A DNA stretch of 64,000 nucleotides, from positions 53,361-117,360 of the IMG/VR virus record IMGVR_UViG_3300027974_001900; one strand, written 5' to 3'. This document shows positions 37,306 through 45,718 of this stretch, piece after piece. Origin of the DNA: a virus. Under the pieces are notes generated by a model that was not told where the DNA came from, ran no database searches, and saw nothing but the letters and a program-made list of their open reading frames with translations. The position numbers and the translations under genes were made by a program. Numbering within the stretch: position 1 is the first letter of the stretch; each line of letters opens with the position of its first letter.

Positions 37306-38085
37306 CTAAATTACAATCCAATTTTCTGGTATTAAATCTTTTATATTTAAATGGCTATTTTTATGAGCAAACCAATTTTTTGGAGCAATAATTTGTTTAT
37401 CTTTATTCTGGTTTAACCACGCTGCCCACCACGAAAAAGAACTATTGGCTATTATATTATTTTTTATTTTTGACATTAAATATAAATCTAACACATCGTC
37501 TTGGTTATCTATAAAAATATTTTTATCATTATTAAAAGTGTTTTTGCACCACTCAATATCGTCGCTAAAAAACACAAAACTTTTATCTTTAAAAAGACTC
37601 ATAGATTTATCGTAATACTCTTTATTTAATACAGTATGATAATCAGAAAGCCTTAAATAATCGCCTCTCCTTATGTGAACAGAAACATAATCCTCGGTGA
37701 AAATTTTATCATATTTTTTGTTTATAAAATTTTCAACTTCTTTTATTGGTTTAAAAAGTTCTAATATTTTTTCTCTATTGTGTGAAAAATATTTTTCTGA
37801 TTGGAAATAACCCTTAAGAAGTAAATTTGGTTTATAATCTATTTTTAAATAAGATTGATCTTCTGGTTCATAATGAGTATTCTCAATAAAATTAAAACTA
37901 TCTGTAAAATTTAAATTTTTATAAATAGTTTTAAAGTAAATTTGTGTTTGTTTGTCGCTTGGTATTATACCACTGGACTTGTACGGAAAAACACATTTAT
38001 CATTATTATCTAAAGCCAAAGAATAAGCCGTAGATATTATAAACATCTGATTACCGAGTCTTCCTAGTAATTCTGCCGCTATCAT
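37306..38085 (-). CDS. GT11 family alpha-1,2-fucosyltransferase-like, 259 aa
   Basis: The three GT11 motifs are present in order: GRLGNQMF at the N-terminus, VHIRRGDYL in the middle (GDP-binding HxRRxD), and ANSSFSWWAAWLN near the C-terminus. GT11 enzymes transfer L-fucose in alpha-1,2 linkage from GDP-fucose, and related enzymes can use GDP-colitose. This is a second GDP-6-deoxyhexose-using transferase beside the GT10 gene. It overlaps the GT2 gene by 4 bases. The length is close to bacterial relatives (about 290), with no membrane segment. Confidence 0.9.
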   Translation of the reverse strand: MIAAELLGRLGNQMFIISTAYSLALDNNDKCVFPYKSSGIIPSDKQTQIYFKTIYKNLNFTDSFNFIENTHYEPEDQSYLKIDYKPNLLLKGYFQSEKYFSHNREKILELFKPIKEVENFINKKYDKIFTEDYVSVHIRRGDYLRLSDYHTVLNKEYYDKSMSLFKDKSFVFFSDDIEWCKNTFNNDKNIFIDNQDDVLDLYLMSKIKNNIIANSSFSWWAAWLNQNKDKQIIAPKNWFAHKNSHLNIKDLIPENWIVI

Positions 38086-38834
38086 AAATCACCATCAATT
38101 TTATTATATTTTTTTCTATTTCTAATTTCACTTTCCATACTCAATTGAAAGCTATGATTTACTTTATCTTCATTTAAAACATTTGCACGATTATAAACAT
38201 ATAATATATCTCCAATGAACGATGCTCTATTTCCAGCCATTTCTAGAAGTGGAAACATTGCGGCTAGGTCTCCAGCCATAAGATAAAATTGATTATTTTT
38301 ATCTAACAAATCTTCTTTATCTATTTTTTTCCATAATTTATATTTAAAACTTCTTAAATGAGAAGTCATCCAGTTACTTTCTCTAAACAAATTATTTTTT
38401 ATAATCTGCTCTGGTACTTGCCTAGAAAAATTTCCTCTAATTAATGAAGGATATTCTACATAGCTACCATATGACATCCAGCATTTTTTTTCTAAATAAT
38501 TTTTGTTTAAAATTATTAATGTTTCTTTACTATAAAACCAATCATCTCCGTCAAGAACTACTATTACATCTTCTTTCTCGCAAGAAGCATTTTCTATTCC
38601 ATAAAATAAACTAGCTAATGCTCCACGATTTTTATCTGTGTTTAGTAGTTTAAAATTTTTTAAATCTTTAATTTCATCTTCTATAATTTTTTTAGAGTTA
38701 TCTGTAGAAGAATCGTTTACAATAATACAATCAAAGTTTTTATAATCCTGAAGTTTTATACTTCTCAGACAAAGTTTTATCCATTTTTCAGCATTGTACA
38801 TTGGTACAACAATTTTAAATTTTGTATCAATCAT
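38082..38834 (-). CDS. GT2 family glycosyltransferase, 250 aa
   Basis: A GT-A fold transferase: FKIVVPMYNAEKWIKLCL, then IIVNDSSTDNSKKII and VVLDGDDWF (DxD-type metal site), followed by a family-typical GxRA/GALASLF region. It would build the backbone of a surface or virion glycan from an NDP-sugar. The gene overlaps both neighbours by 4 bases in a run of glycosyltransferases. Linkage and sugar cannot be read from the sequence. Confidence 0.9.
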   Translation of the reverse strand: MIDTKFKIVVPMYNAEKWIKLCLRSIKLQDYKNFDCIIVNDSSTDNSKKIIEDEIKDLKNFKLLNTDKNRGALASLFYGIENASCEKEDVIVVLDGDDWFYSKETLIILNKNYLEKKCWMSYGSYVEYPSLIRGNFSRQVPEQIIKNNLFRESNWMTSHLRSFKYKLWKKIDKEDLLDKNNQFYLMAGDLAAMFPLLEMAGNRASFIGDILYVYNRANVLNEDKVNHSFQLSMESEIRNRKKYNKIDGDL

Positions 38835-39658
38835 AGTATTCCTAATATTTTATCACATACTTCTTGTCTTTTATTAATCATAAAATTAATTAATTCTTCT
38901 CCGTTCAAATAGAACCAATCTTCATATAAAGCTCCAACTAGTTTATTAGTAAAAACAGTTATATTCATCATTTTTGCTTCTATTACAACCCTAGATAAAG
39001 TTTCTGGCGTTTTAGGTATAAAGCAAAAATAATTATTTTTTCCTAATTTATTTAAGAACTCATAATAATCTTGACTTTCAATCAATTCATAATTTAAATT
39101 TTTATTTTTACAAAAAGAAATTGCTCCAAGAGTATTTTTATGTTCTATAGCGCTTAATAATATAGAACATGCATCTTTTTTTGGATTTTTTATTTTTTCT
39201 CGAACAAATTCTAAATCTTTTAAAGACCAAAGATTACCAGATAAATTTGTAATATTATCTATTTTAAGATTATTGTATATAATATTTTTATGGAAGCTTG
39301 ATTGACAAAAAATAGAAGAAGCATTTTTGTAAAAATCATAGTTAGCAATTTTATCTTCTGAGCATGTAAAATTCTTACAAAGCCCGGGATTTCTATTTTT
39401 TATATACTTATGATCGTGTTCATATAATATATATTTTTTATTATAAAAAAACTTAATTAATTTTTGATCAATCAAACAGAAATTGCTTATAATAAAAAAT
39501 TGATTTTCTTCTATTATTTTTTCATTAATATCAATACTTTTTATTTTTTTAACTTCTATTGATCTTTCTTCTAAAACATTTATTAATTCTCTATCATTTA
39601 GCTCACAGCCTCCTAAAACTTCATCATGAAAAAAATCTGAAATATATACTATTTTCAT
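38831..39658 (-). CDS. GT-B-like glycosyltransferase, 275 aa
   Basis: The N-terminus MKIVYISDFFHDEVLGGCELND has the beta1-loop of GT-B/GT4-type transferases (GG then E). The C-terminal half contains ETLSRVVIEAKMMNITVFTN, which corresponds to the donor-binding E-x7-E region in reduced form. At 275 aa it is shorter than a typical GT4 (about 370-400), so one lobe is compact. It overlaps the GT2 and GT4 genes by 4 bases. A role in the same glycan is inferred. Confidence 0.8.
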   Translation of the reverse strand: MKIVYISDFFHDEVLGGCELNDRELINVLEERSIEVKKIKSIDINEKIIEENQFFIISNFCLIDQKLIKFFYNKKYILYEHDHKYIKNRNPGLCKNFTCSEDKIANYDFYKNASSIFCQSSFHKNIIYNNLKIDNITNLSGNLWSLKDLEFVREKIKNPKKDACSILLSAIEHKNTLGAISFCKNKNLNYELIESQDYYEFLNKLGKNNYFCFIPKTPETLSRVVIEAKMMNITVFTNKLVGALYEDWFYLNGEELINFMINKRQEVCDKILGIL

Positions 39659-40917
39659 TTGTATTCTTGGACATCTTGTTCTAGTTGCTTAAGCCACTCG
39701 TCAATCTCAAACACTTCTTTTTTACAAATTGCTTCTGCTAATAATGTGTATGGATTTTTTTCTTTATCTTTATTAGTTAAGTACTCTTTTAGTTTTTTAG
39801 CTTGTCCTTTAAACCTTCCATAATCCTTAAAACATTCTCTCATGGCAGATTTTGCTCCAAGTGGTCTAACAAACGCCCACTCCGATTCTGAATGTAATAC
39901 TCCGTTCCAAACAACTTCTGGCTGAACTTTTTTAAGATCATAGGGGACATTCGTAAACGCTTTCTTTTTCTTTCCGTCTATCTCTATATATAAAAAGTCT
40001 TTTTGACCAGAATAATCAATAGTAATAACAGGTAATCCACAATAAGCAGCCTCAAACAACGGAAGACCGAATCCTTCACCGTGAGCAAAATTTACAATTG
40101 CTTTAATTTGTGGGTGAATATAAAGATTATGAATTTCATCTTCATTTAAATCTCCATGAACTAAATAAATTTTACATTTTCTATCTGGGTATGGCTTTAA
40201 CAATCCTTGTAGTGCTCTTTCACATGCTATCTTATCTAACAAAGAATTATTTGAATAGTTTACTTTACAAACTAGTCCTACATTATCATTCTTAAACTCT
40301 TCTAAAAACCAGTTAATTGTATTTGGAAGATTTTTTCTTGGACCCCATTGTGCAACACAGAGAAAATTAAAATCATAATCTAGTGGTAACCATTCTTTGT
40401 GATTATCAAAATGTTTAAATTGTTTTATTGGATAACCAACAACCTCAACGGGTTTTTGAAGCTGTAGATCTAGAATTCTTCCGTATTGATCTTGTGCTTT
40501 CCAACTTGTATTAACTAAAGTTTCTTTTGAATGTTCAGAAACAGTAATAATTTTATCACACTCTCTATTACAAATATCAATCCACTCTGGAGCTACTTTG
40601 TTAGTCTCTATACCTGCCGTAATTTCAACTGTAATTGGAGCTTTTCTTTTTAATTCATTAGGTATACCAACATGAACATATACATCAAATTGTCCTTGTT
40701 GATTAACATATTGAACCGTTTTGTTTATAATAGAATCAATCCATTTTCTTTCTTCATTTTCTTCAAACAACCAAGATGTCTGACCCCAGTTTAATGGCAA
40801 TGTGTAAATATCAAAAATATCTTCTTGCAAACGTAGAGATCTTAAAACAAATCTTACATGCTCACCATAGCCAGACTGAGTTAAACCTGGTCCTTCAACT
40901 AATACTTTCTTTTTCAT
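39655..40917 (-). CDS. GT4 family glycosyltransferase, 420 aa
   Basis: A GT-B fold enzyme with an N-terminal GPGLTQSGYGEHVRFVLRSL acceptor loop, a CVAQWGPRKNLPN beta-alpha block and the GT4 donor site HGEGFGLPLFEAAYCGLPVI (E-x7-E). The C-terminus is helical, with a KQLEQDVQEYK coiled end. It overlaps the intron-split GT4 gene by 1 base and the 275-aa transferase by 4 bases. Donor and acceptor are unknown; a hexose donor is typical of the family. Confidence 0.9.
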   Translation of the reverse strand: MKKKVLVEGPGLTQSGYGEHVRFVLRSLRLQEDIFDIYTLPLNWGQTSWLFEENEERKWIDSIINKTVQYVNQQGQFDVYVHVGIPNELKRKAPITVEITAGIETNKVAPEWIDICNRECDKIITVSEHSKETLVNTSWKAQDQYGRILDLQLQKPVEVVGYPIKQFKHFDNHKEWLPLDYDFNFLCVAQWGPRKNLPNTINWFLEEFKNDNVGLVCKVNYSNNSLLDKIACERALQGLLKPYPDRKCKIYLVHGDLNEDEIHNLYIHPQIKAIVNFAHGEGFGLPLFEAAYCGLPVITIDYSGQKDFLYIEIDGKKKKAFTNVPYDLKKVQPEVVWNGVLHSESEWAFVRPLGAKSAMRECFKDYGRFKGQAKKLKEYLTNKDKEKNPYTLLAEAICKKEVFEIDEWLKQLEQDVQEYK

Positions 40918-42438
40918 TATTTAACCTCATTTAGAGTCCAGCGACTATATTGTTTTCTATTTTCCCAAGACCCTCTTTCTTCATAAATCTTGGTCATTAG
41001 TTCTACCCATTTATTTTGGTAGTCAGCAAATCCATAGTGTTTTAAAGCGTGCTCCCTGCCCTTCAGACCGATCTTTTTTCTATCAGTGTGTGAAAGTGTG
41101 TGCATTTTTTCAAGCGCTTGTATAAAGTCTTTACCAGAGACTTTGTCTTCATAAATGTATGGAACTTCTTGTGAACCAATAACATATTGGGCTGCTGGCT
41201 CAATCATTACGCCAAACGTGTCTTCTCCATCTGTAACTTGCTCTTGCAAACCACCAGTTCTTGGAACGATGATTGGTGTTCCGCAATTTAGAGATTCAAG
41301 GGTTGAAAGACCAAACCCTTCCGCATCAGAAGCAGATACAGTTACGTCTGCCATATTATACATTAATCTTAAATGTTCTGGTGGCACTCCTTGATTTGAA
41401 AACAATACTCTACCGTCATCTAATCCACACTCTTTAATAATTGCTTCAAGATCTGGTCCATTAGGATCTTTTGGATTTGTATGCATCAAAAGAACTGCTT
41501 TATCATTTCCTACTCGATCCAAAAACTCTTTAAACCACCAAATGATTGCTCCTGGTTGTTTACGACGAGCATTTCTACTATTCCAAAAAACAAGCATTGT
41601 ATCATCTTTCATATTTGGAAAATGTGCTTTTCTTGCTTTTTTAACTTCATCTTCTGGAAGTGGGAAGAACTGATCTTCTGGAATTGCATGTGGAATGTAA
41701 TGACATTCAATTTCTGGCGATACTGTTCTCACAATGTCATCTGTAACCTTACTGATTGTAGCAATTACATCATTAGAATCATAGAATGGTTTATTAAACT
41801 TTGGATAAGGATAATTATCCCAAACGTGGTAGTAAACCATTGGAACTAAAGGACGAATTTCGTTTGCAATGCTCCATAGCCATCCATAAAATCTTGGATC
41901 TGTCATAAACCAAAGAATATCTGGTTTTTCTGATCTAATAATTGATCGAATGATATTTGGATCGCCAAACCCATCTACAGGAAAAATAGTCCAATCTTCT
42001 TTCCACTCTTCTGTTCTAACTGGTTGATAATTTTGATGCTTGATTGCACCACCTAAAGAAATTACTTGAAATTTTCCTGACTTAAGTAATCCTTCAATAA
42101 AATACTTCGTTTGAGTTGCAACACCGCTTGGCATTACCTAAAAAGTGGACTATATCATCATGAGTAAATCATGTTGGGCGCTGTCGGATCATTACCGTGC
42201 TCTTTTTAGAGTTTAGGCTAACCGTAGTCTCTGAACCTTCACCAGTATTTCTACACAGATGCTTGGCTGCTGATTGTTACAATACTTATGCTTTTCGAGC
42301 ATTCACACTTGCCGTTTCCCGCTATGTTGTAGCGCATAAGTTAGATAATGTTCCAGCAATTCACCCAATTTTATATCCGCCAATGCTTCAAGCTAACGGA
42401 TGGTCTGAGATCGTCAGAACCTTAATTTTTTTCTCCAT
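40917..42438 (-). CDS. GT4 family glycosyltransferase, split by a group I intron (exons 42396-42438 and 40917-42136)
   Basis: Exon 1 (43 nt) starts at ATG 42438 and encodes MEKKIKVLTISDHP plus one base. After removal of the 259-nt intron it joins exon 2 in frame, giving MEKKIKVLTISDHPL-MPSGVATQTKYF and a 420-aa protein. The restored beta1 strand and loop (VLTISDHPL...SGV) are what a GT4 enzyme needs at its N-terminus; exon 2 alone would begin in the middle of this loop. The donor motif AEGFGLSTLESLNCGTPII (E-x7-E) is present. Without splicing, exon 1 reads into the intron and stops after TTA-GCT. The ATG at 42134 could give a truncated product. Confidence 0.85.
42137..42395 (-). ncRNA. Group I intron (259 nt) in the GT4 gene
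   Basis: On the minus strand the RNA has group I core elements: the P7 halves GACTA (42229-42225) and TAGTC (42152-42148), inside the typical GGTTCAGAGACTA and GATATAGTCC contexts, and a P3 helix CTAAC (42344-42340) with GTTAG (42222-42218). The splice sites follow from the internal guide sequence. Exon 1 end CCGT (42399-42396) pairs with GCGG (42380-42377), giving the U-G pair at the 5' site. Exon 2 start TAATGC pairs with GCATTG (42386-42381) as P10. The intron ends in the expected G (42137). It contains no ORF. Confidence 0.9.
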
Positions 42439-43312
42439 ATACACACTCTCTTAGACTGTTTAGTGTTTGTTCGCTGTCTGTTTTATAGTCGTGCTCCCAA
42501 ACAACTACGACTTTATATCCAAGACCTTCTAGGAAGGTTTTTCTATCGCTATCATAACTCCAAATTTGCTCCGCTTTAAGTTTTTTCTTCTTATTAAAAT
42601 AATTTTTTTCATAAAATCTTGGGTCGCAGTGCCAATATGTTCCGTTGAATTCTATTGCCAAATTAATTTCTTTTATAAGAATGTCAACCTTATATTTTTT
42701 TCTAGATTTCTCAATTGCAAAATCAGAAAAAACAGTAAATTCTTTATAATTGGTTTGTATAAATTCTAATATCTCCCTCTGGGGTTTGCTCAGAGATGTG
42801 TGTTTTGCGAGCATATAAGCATTTGATACTCCGTATTTTTTGAGCATCGTTCTTTTCGCTTTTTGTCTCCAAGATTTAGATTTATTTTTATTTATTATAA
42901 AAGGATTATTTTTGCTTATTTTTCCCTTAGAAAATTCTGTTTTACACTTACGACTACAACATTTAGGCTCTTTTCTTCTGCCTTCTGTATAATAGAATTC
43001 TTTTTGACAGTTATCACAAGTCTTTGTCTTTCCACGCTTTTGCTGATTTTTGAGTCTCCAATTGTCATATGTGCCGTCTTTTATATAAGATTTTGATGCA
43101 CAAGAACGGCTACAAAAACCATTTCTTTCGTCTTTTCGAAAGTAAGATTTATTACAAAATTTACAAAATCGTTCTATGGAAAGTTTCTCATCTAATTTTT
43201 TCTTATATGCTAGACGGTATTTTTTTCTACATTCTTCAGAACAACTTTTGGTAGAATGATTTTCAGATTGAAACTCTACGCTACAATTATTACATATTTT
43301 TGTATATTTCAT
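42422..43312 (-). CDS. Homing endonuclease, EDxHD/Vsr-like fold with zinc fingers, 296 aa
   Basis: The N-terminal 130 residues hold three Cys4 zinc-finger-like units (CNNC/CSEEC, CKFC/CSRSC, CDNC/CSRKC). A KYGVSNAYMLAKH segment follows, which is the helix-turn-helix-like NUMOD-type element of homing nucleases. The C-terminal domain has the Vsr/EDxHD nuclease pattern: KVDILIKEINLAIEFNGTYWH, FFLEGLGYKV-like strand and VVWEHDY. It would cut DNA near the intron insertion site. It lies upstream of the intron, not within it, and its last 17 bases overlap exon 1 of the glycosyltransferase. No good Shine-Dalgarno sequence precedes its ATG. Confidence 0.87.
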   Translation of the reverse strand: MKYTKICNNCSVEFQSENHSTKSCSEECRKKYRLAYKKKLDEKLSIERFCKFCNKSYFRKDERNGFCSRSCASKSYIKDGTYDNWRLKNQQKRGKTKTCDNCQKEFYYTEGRRKEPKCCSRKCKTEFSKGKISKNNPFIINKNKSKSWRQKAKRTMLKKYGVSNAYMLAKHTSLSKPQREILEFIQTNYKEFTVFSDFAIEKSRKKYKVDILIKEINLAIEFNGTYWHCDPRFYEKNYFNKKKKLKAEQIWSYDSDRKTFLEGLGYKVVVVWEHDYKTDSEQTLNSLRECVYGEKN

Positions 43313-43336
43313 ATAATATATAGTGTGGAGTTACAA

Positions 43337-43660
43337 TTATTTTAAGAGTTCAGCGATCAACTCTTCTTTTTTCATCTTCATTAAATTCTTGTGAGGAATT
43401 CCAAGTGTTGATTTAGACATACTACGAAGTTGGTTAATGTCGAGAGTGTCTAGGTACTCCATCTTCTCTTCTAAATTATCTTCCTGTTTTTCTTCTTCTG
43501 CCAGCGCTTTAAGTGTTTCTTCATGCTCAACGATTACTTTATCAATTTGTCTATGAAGGTTTTTATCATCTTTACTGATTCTTACTCCATAGACTCCTTC
43601 AACATAATCATCTCCACCAATTCTATAAGCCTGTCTTAACTTCATTTTATTCGTAGCCAT
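43337..43660 (-). CDS. Small hypothetical protein with SAP/Rho-N-like C-terminus, 107 aa
   Basis: I chose ATG 43660 (MATNKMKL). A longer in-frame reading would start at TTG 43675 immediately next to the Shine-Dalgarno sequence AGAGGAGA, which is less likely. The C-terminus INQLRSMSKSTLGIPHKNLMKMKKEELIAELLK-like helix pair (given here by position, residues about 75-107) resembles SAP or Rho-N nucleic-acid-binding motifs. The middle is acidic and coiled. It overlaps none of its neighbours closely and precedes the homing endonuclease gene by 24 bases. Function is unknown. Confidence 0.7.
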   Translation of the reverse strand: MATNKMKLRQAYRIGGDDYVEGVYGVRISKDDKNLHRQIDKVIVEHEETLKALAEEEKQEDNLEEKMEYLDTLDINQLRSMSKSTLGIPHKNLMKMKKEELIAELLK

Positions 43661-43661
43661 T

Positions 43662-44330
43662 TTATTTACTTGCAATCTCCTCTAGTTGTTTAATTTTGTT
43701 ATATAATTCAGGGCATAATTCTTCTACTAAAGATTGATCACCCATATACAATCTTTCGAACCCTTCAGAGAAGTATTCTCTTAGGGATGTAGCGCTGTAA
43801 GGCGTAACATACATTTGTTCCGTGAAATGAGATAATGTATCATAACCTATTTTTTTATAAAATAATATATCTAAAGCCTTACTATATTCTGTCTTTCTAA
43901 AATATTTATCATCCAAAGTATATTTAGCTGATAACTCATTATAGAGTTGTTTTCTCTTTCTTAAAAACTCTTTCTTTAGCAACCCATCTCCGTAGATCTG
44001 TTCTGAGTAGATTTCTTCTAGTGAGTGAGCAGTTTCGTGGATAATATTCTCAATAATATCCTCTTCATCATCTTGAACATTCGTTAGATAGATTATTTTT
44101 TTATCATAGACAGAGTCTACACTTCTGTTATCAAGCGTATCATACTGCCCGATTGCAATTGCAGAAATATTCTTAAAAAAATAAGCGGGCAGAATATTTC
44201 CTACCCGCTTACATACACTGTCCATATTAATTTTCTTTGTTAAGCCATTTTTAAAATACACGGGTATTCTACCGTGAATCATAAAGTGTGCTTTTGGAGA
44301 TTGTTTAATATATTCTGCTAACTTATCCAT
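43662..44330 (-). CDS. Zincin metallopeptidase-like protein, 222 aa
   Basis: The metal site IIHETAHSLEE (H98, E99, H102) is a canonical HExxH helix. A downstream helix REYFSEGFERLY offers glutamates (E185 or E189) as third ligand, in the manner of anthrax-lethal-factor-like (ATLF) zincins. There is no signal peptide, so it acts in the cytoplasm or in the virion. It overlaps PhoH by 1 base and is followed by the 107-aa gene. A host target or a role in virion maturation is possible; neither is shown by the sequence. Confidence 0.78.
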   Translation of the reverse strand: MDKLAEYIKQSPKAHFMIHGRIPVYFKNGLTKKINMDSVCKRVGNILPAYFFKNISAIAIGQYDTLDNRSVDSVYDKKIIYLTNVQDDEEDIIENIIHETAHSLEEIYSEQIYGDGLLKKEFLRKRKQLYNELSAKYTLDDKYFRKTEYSKALDILFYKKIGYDTLSHFTEQMYVTPYSATSLREYFSEGFERLYMGDQSLVEELCPELYNKIKQLEEIASK

Positions 44331-45682
44331 TACAGTAATTTTGCTGCTAGTGTTGCTACCTTGCTTCTTTCGCCCTTGGTTAGACTAACGTGTCCGGTTA
44401 ACTCGCTTTCTTTTAATTTTTCAATTGCATAAGTTAAACCGTTTGTTGTTTCATTTAAATAAGTATTATCAATTTGTTCAACGTCACCTGTTAAAACAAT
44501 TTTTGTGTTTTCACCAACACGAGTTAAGACTGTTTTAATTTCGTGCGTATTCATATTTTGGCATTCATCAATAATAATAAAAGCGTTGTTTAGTGAGCGA
44601 CCACGAATATACGTTAGAGCTTCAACCTGAATGATACCCTTTTCTTTATAATGTTCTAGAGGATCAAGATTCTTAAATGCCTTGTTGCTAAATAGAGTAT
44701 CGAGGTTGTCTTGGATAGGAGCGACCCACGGAGCCATCTTTTCTTCCATAGTTCCTGGTAAGAAGCCAATGTCTTTGCCCATTGGCATTACAGAGCGGGA
44801 CACAATAATCTTCTCGTATTTCTGTCCTTCGTCCTCTCTGTTGATGACGTATTCCAGAGCCGCTGCTATGGCTAGGAGCGTCTTTCCAGTTCCAGCCGAC
44901 CCCATCATAGACACAACTGGCACAGACTCGTCCATGAGGAGATTTAGAGCCATTTGTTGTTCTTTGTTACGAGGAGATAAACCAAAGACCGTTCCTTCCT
45001 TGCTCTTAACAAATTCTTTGACTTTTAGTAGCGGCTTATTAAATGCCACAAATCTTGAAAGACCAGACTTCTTTTCATTAGCTGAGGATACAAGAATTAC
45101 AAATTGATTTGGTTTAAAATCTTTTGTATTCTCATCTTGTTCTAGAAAGATCTGTTCACCAGCGTAGAAGCGATCAATTAGCTGATCGTCTACTACGATT
45201 CTGGATTGTCCTGTATAGATGTCGTTTGCACGCTTGATAACTTGATTCTCTGTATATGCTTCACATTCAAGACCCAAAGCATCGCAGCGAACACGAAGGT
45301 TAATATCAAGTGATACGACAATTACTTTTTTTCCTGGATTATCATTCTTTTCCGACATTGCACAAGCTAGTATGGCATTGTCAGCTTGATTAGGATCAAA
45401 GTCAGGAGGTAGAGTGCTAAGATCAGAAGGTCTTGCTCGTACAATACCAAGTCCCTTATCGATTCGCACACCTTTATTTAGATTTCCTTTCGATCTTAAT
45501 TCGTCAAGAACTCTAATAAAGTTTCTGGCATTCAAGCCTACGCCATCTTGCCTTTTCTTGTGCTTATCTACTTCTTCTAAAACCTTCAGCGGGATTATGA
45601 TATCCCCTGTCCCAAATTTGTAGATTGCTTCGTAATCTGTTAAGTAACAATTCGTATCCAGAACATATATTTTTTTAGACAT
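44330..45682 (-). CDS. phoH: PhoH-like ATPase with N-terminal PIN domain, 450 aa
   Basis: Residues 1-150 are a PIN-type RNase domain (VLDTN, D9, with EEVDKHK and DNAILACA for the acidic site). The PhoH domain has Walker A GSAGTGKT (261-268), an IIIDECQN Walker B, and the VLTGDVEQID motif, in the order known for PhoH2 toxin-like RNA helicase/RNases. PhoH is common in marine phages. Expression during phosphate stress is known for hosts, but the phage role is unclear. The gene follows a 36-base spacer that may carry a promoter-like sequence, and overlaps the zincin by 1 base. Confidence 0.93.
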   Translation of the reverse strand: MSKKIYVLDTNCYLTDYEAIYKFGTGDIIIPLKVLEEVDKHKKRQDGVGLNARNFIRVLDELRSKGNLNKGVRIDKGLGIVRARPSDLSTLPPDFDPNQADNAILACAMSEKNDNPGKKVIVVSLDINLRVRCDALGLECEAYTENQVIKRANDIYTGQSRIVVDDQLIDRFYAGEQIFLEQDENTKDFKPNQFVILVSSANEKKSGLSRFVAFNKPLLKVKEFVKSKEGTVFGLSPRNKEQQMALNLLMDESVPVVSMMGSAGTGKTLLAIAAALEYVINREDEGQKYEKIIVSRSVMPMGKDIGFLPGTMEEKMAPWVAPIQDNLDTLFSNKAFKNLDPLEHYKEKGIIQVEALTYIRGRSLNNAFIIIDECQNMNTHEIKTVLTRVGENTKIVLTGDVEQIDNTYLNETTNGLTYAIEKLKESELTGHVSLTKGERSKVATLAAKLL

Positions 45683-45718
45683 TTTTCCCCGCTGTTAGGT
45701 GTAATAAATAGTTAGAAC

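Noticed and set aside
42197-42454. Plus-strand 85-codon ORF across the intron with protein-like composition
   Set aside because: It is antisense to the intron, whose structure and splice pairing explain the sequence better. It has no ribosome-binding site and no plus-strand gene neighbours.
43305-43350. Alternative first exon of the split glycosyltransferase upstream of the homing endonuclease, with a KIIVTPHY-like reading
   Set aside because: It has no start codon in frame. The exon at 42396-42438 has an ATG, fits GT4 N-termini and has matching P1/P10 pairing, so the endonuclease is outside the intron.
44682-45107. Plus-strand ORF of 141 codons inside phoH
   Set aside because: Antisense shadow of the PhoH Walker region, with no start signal.
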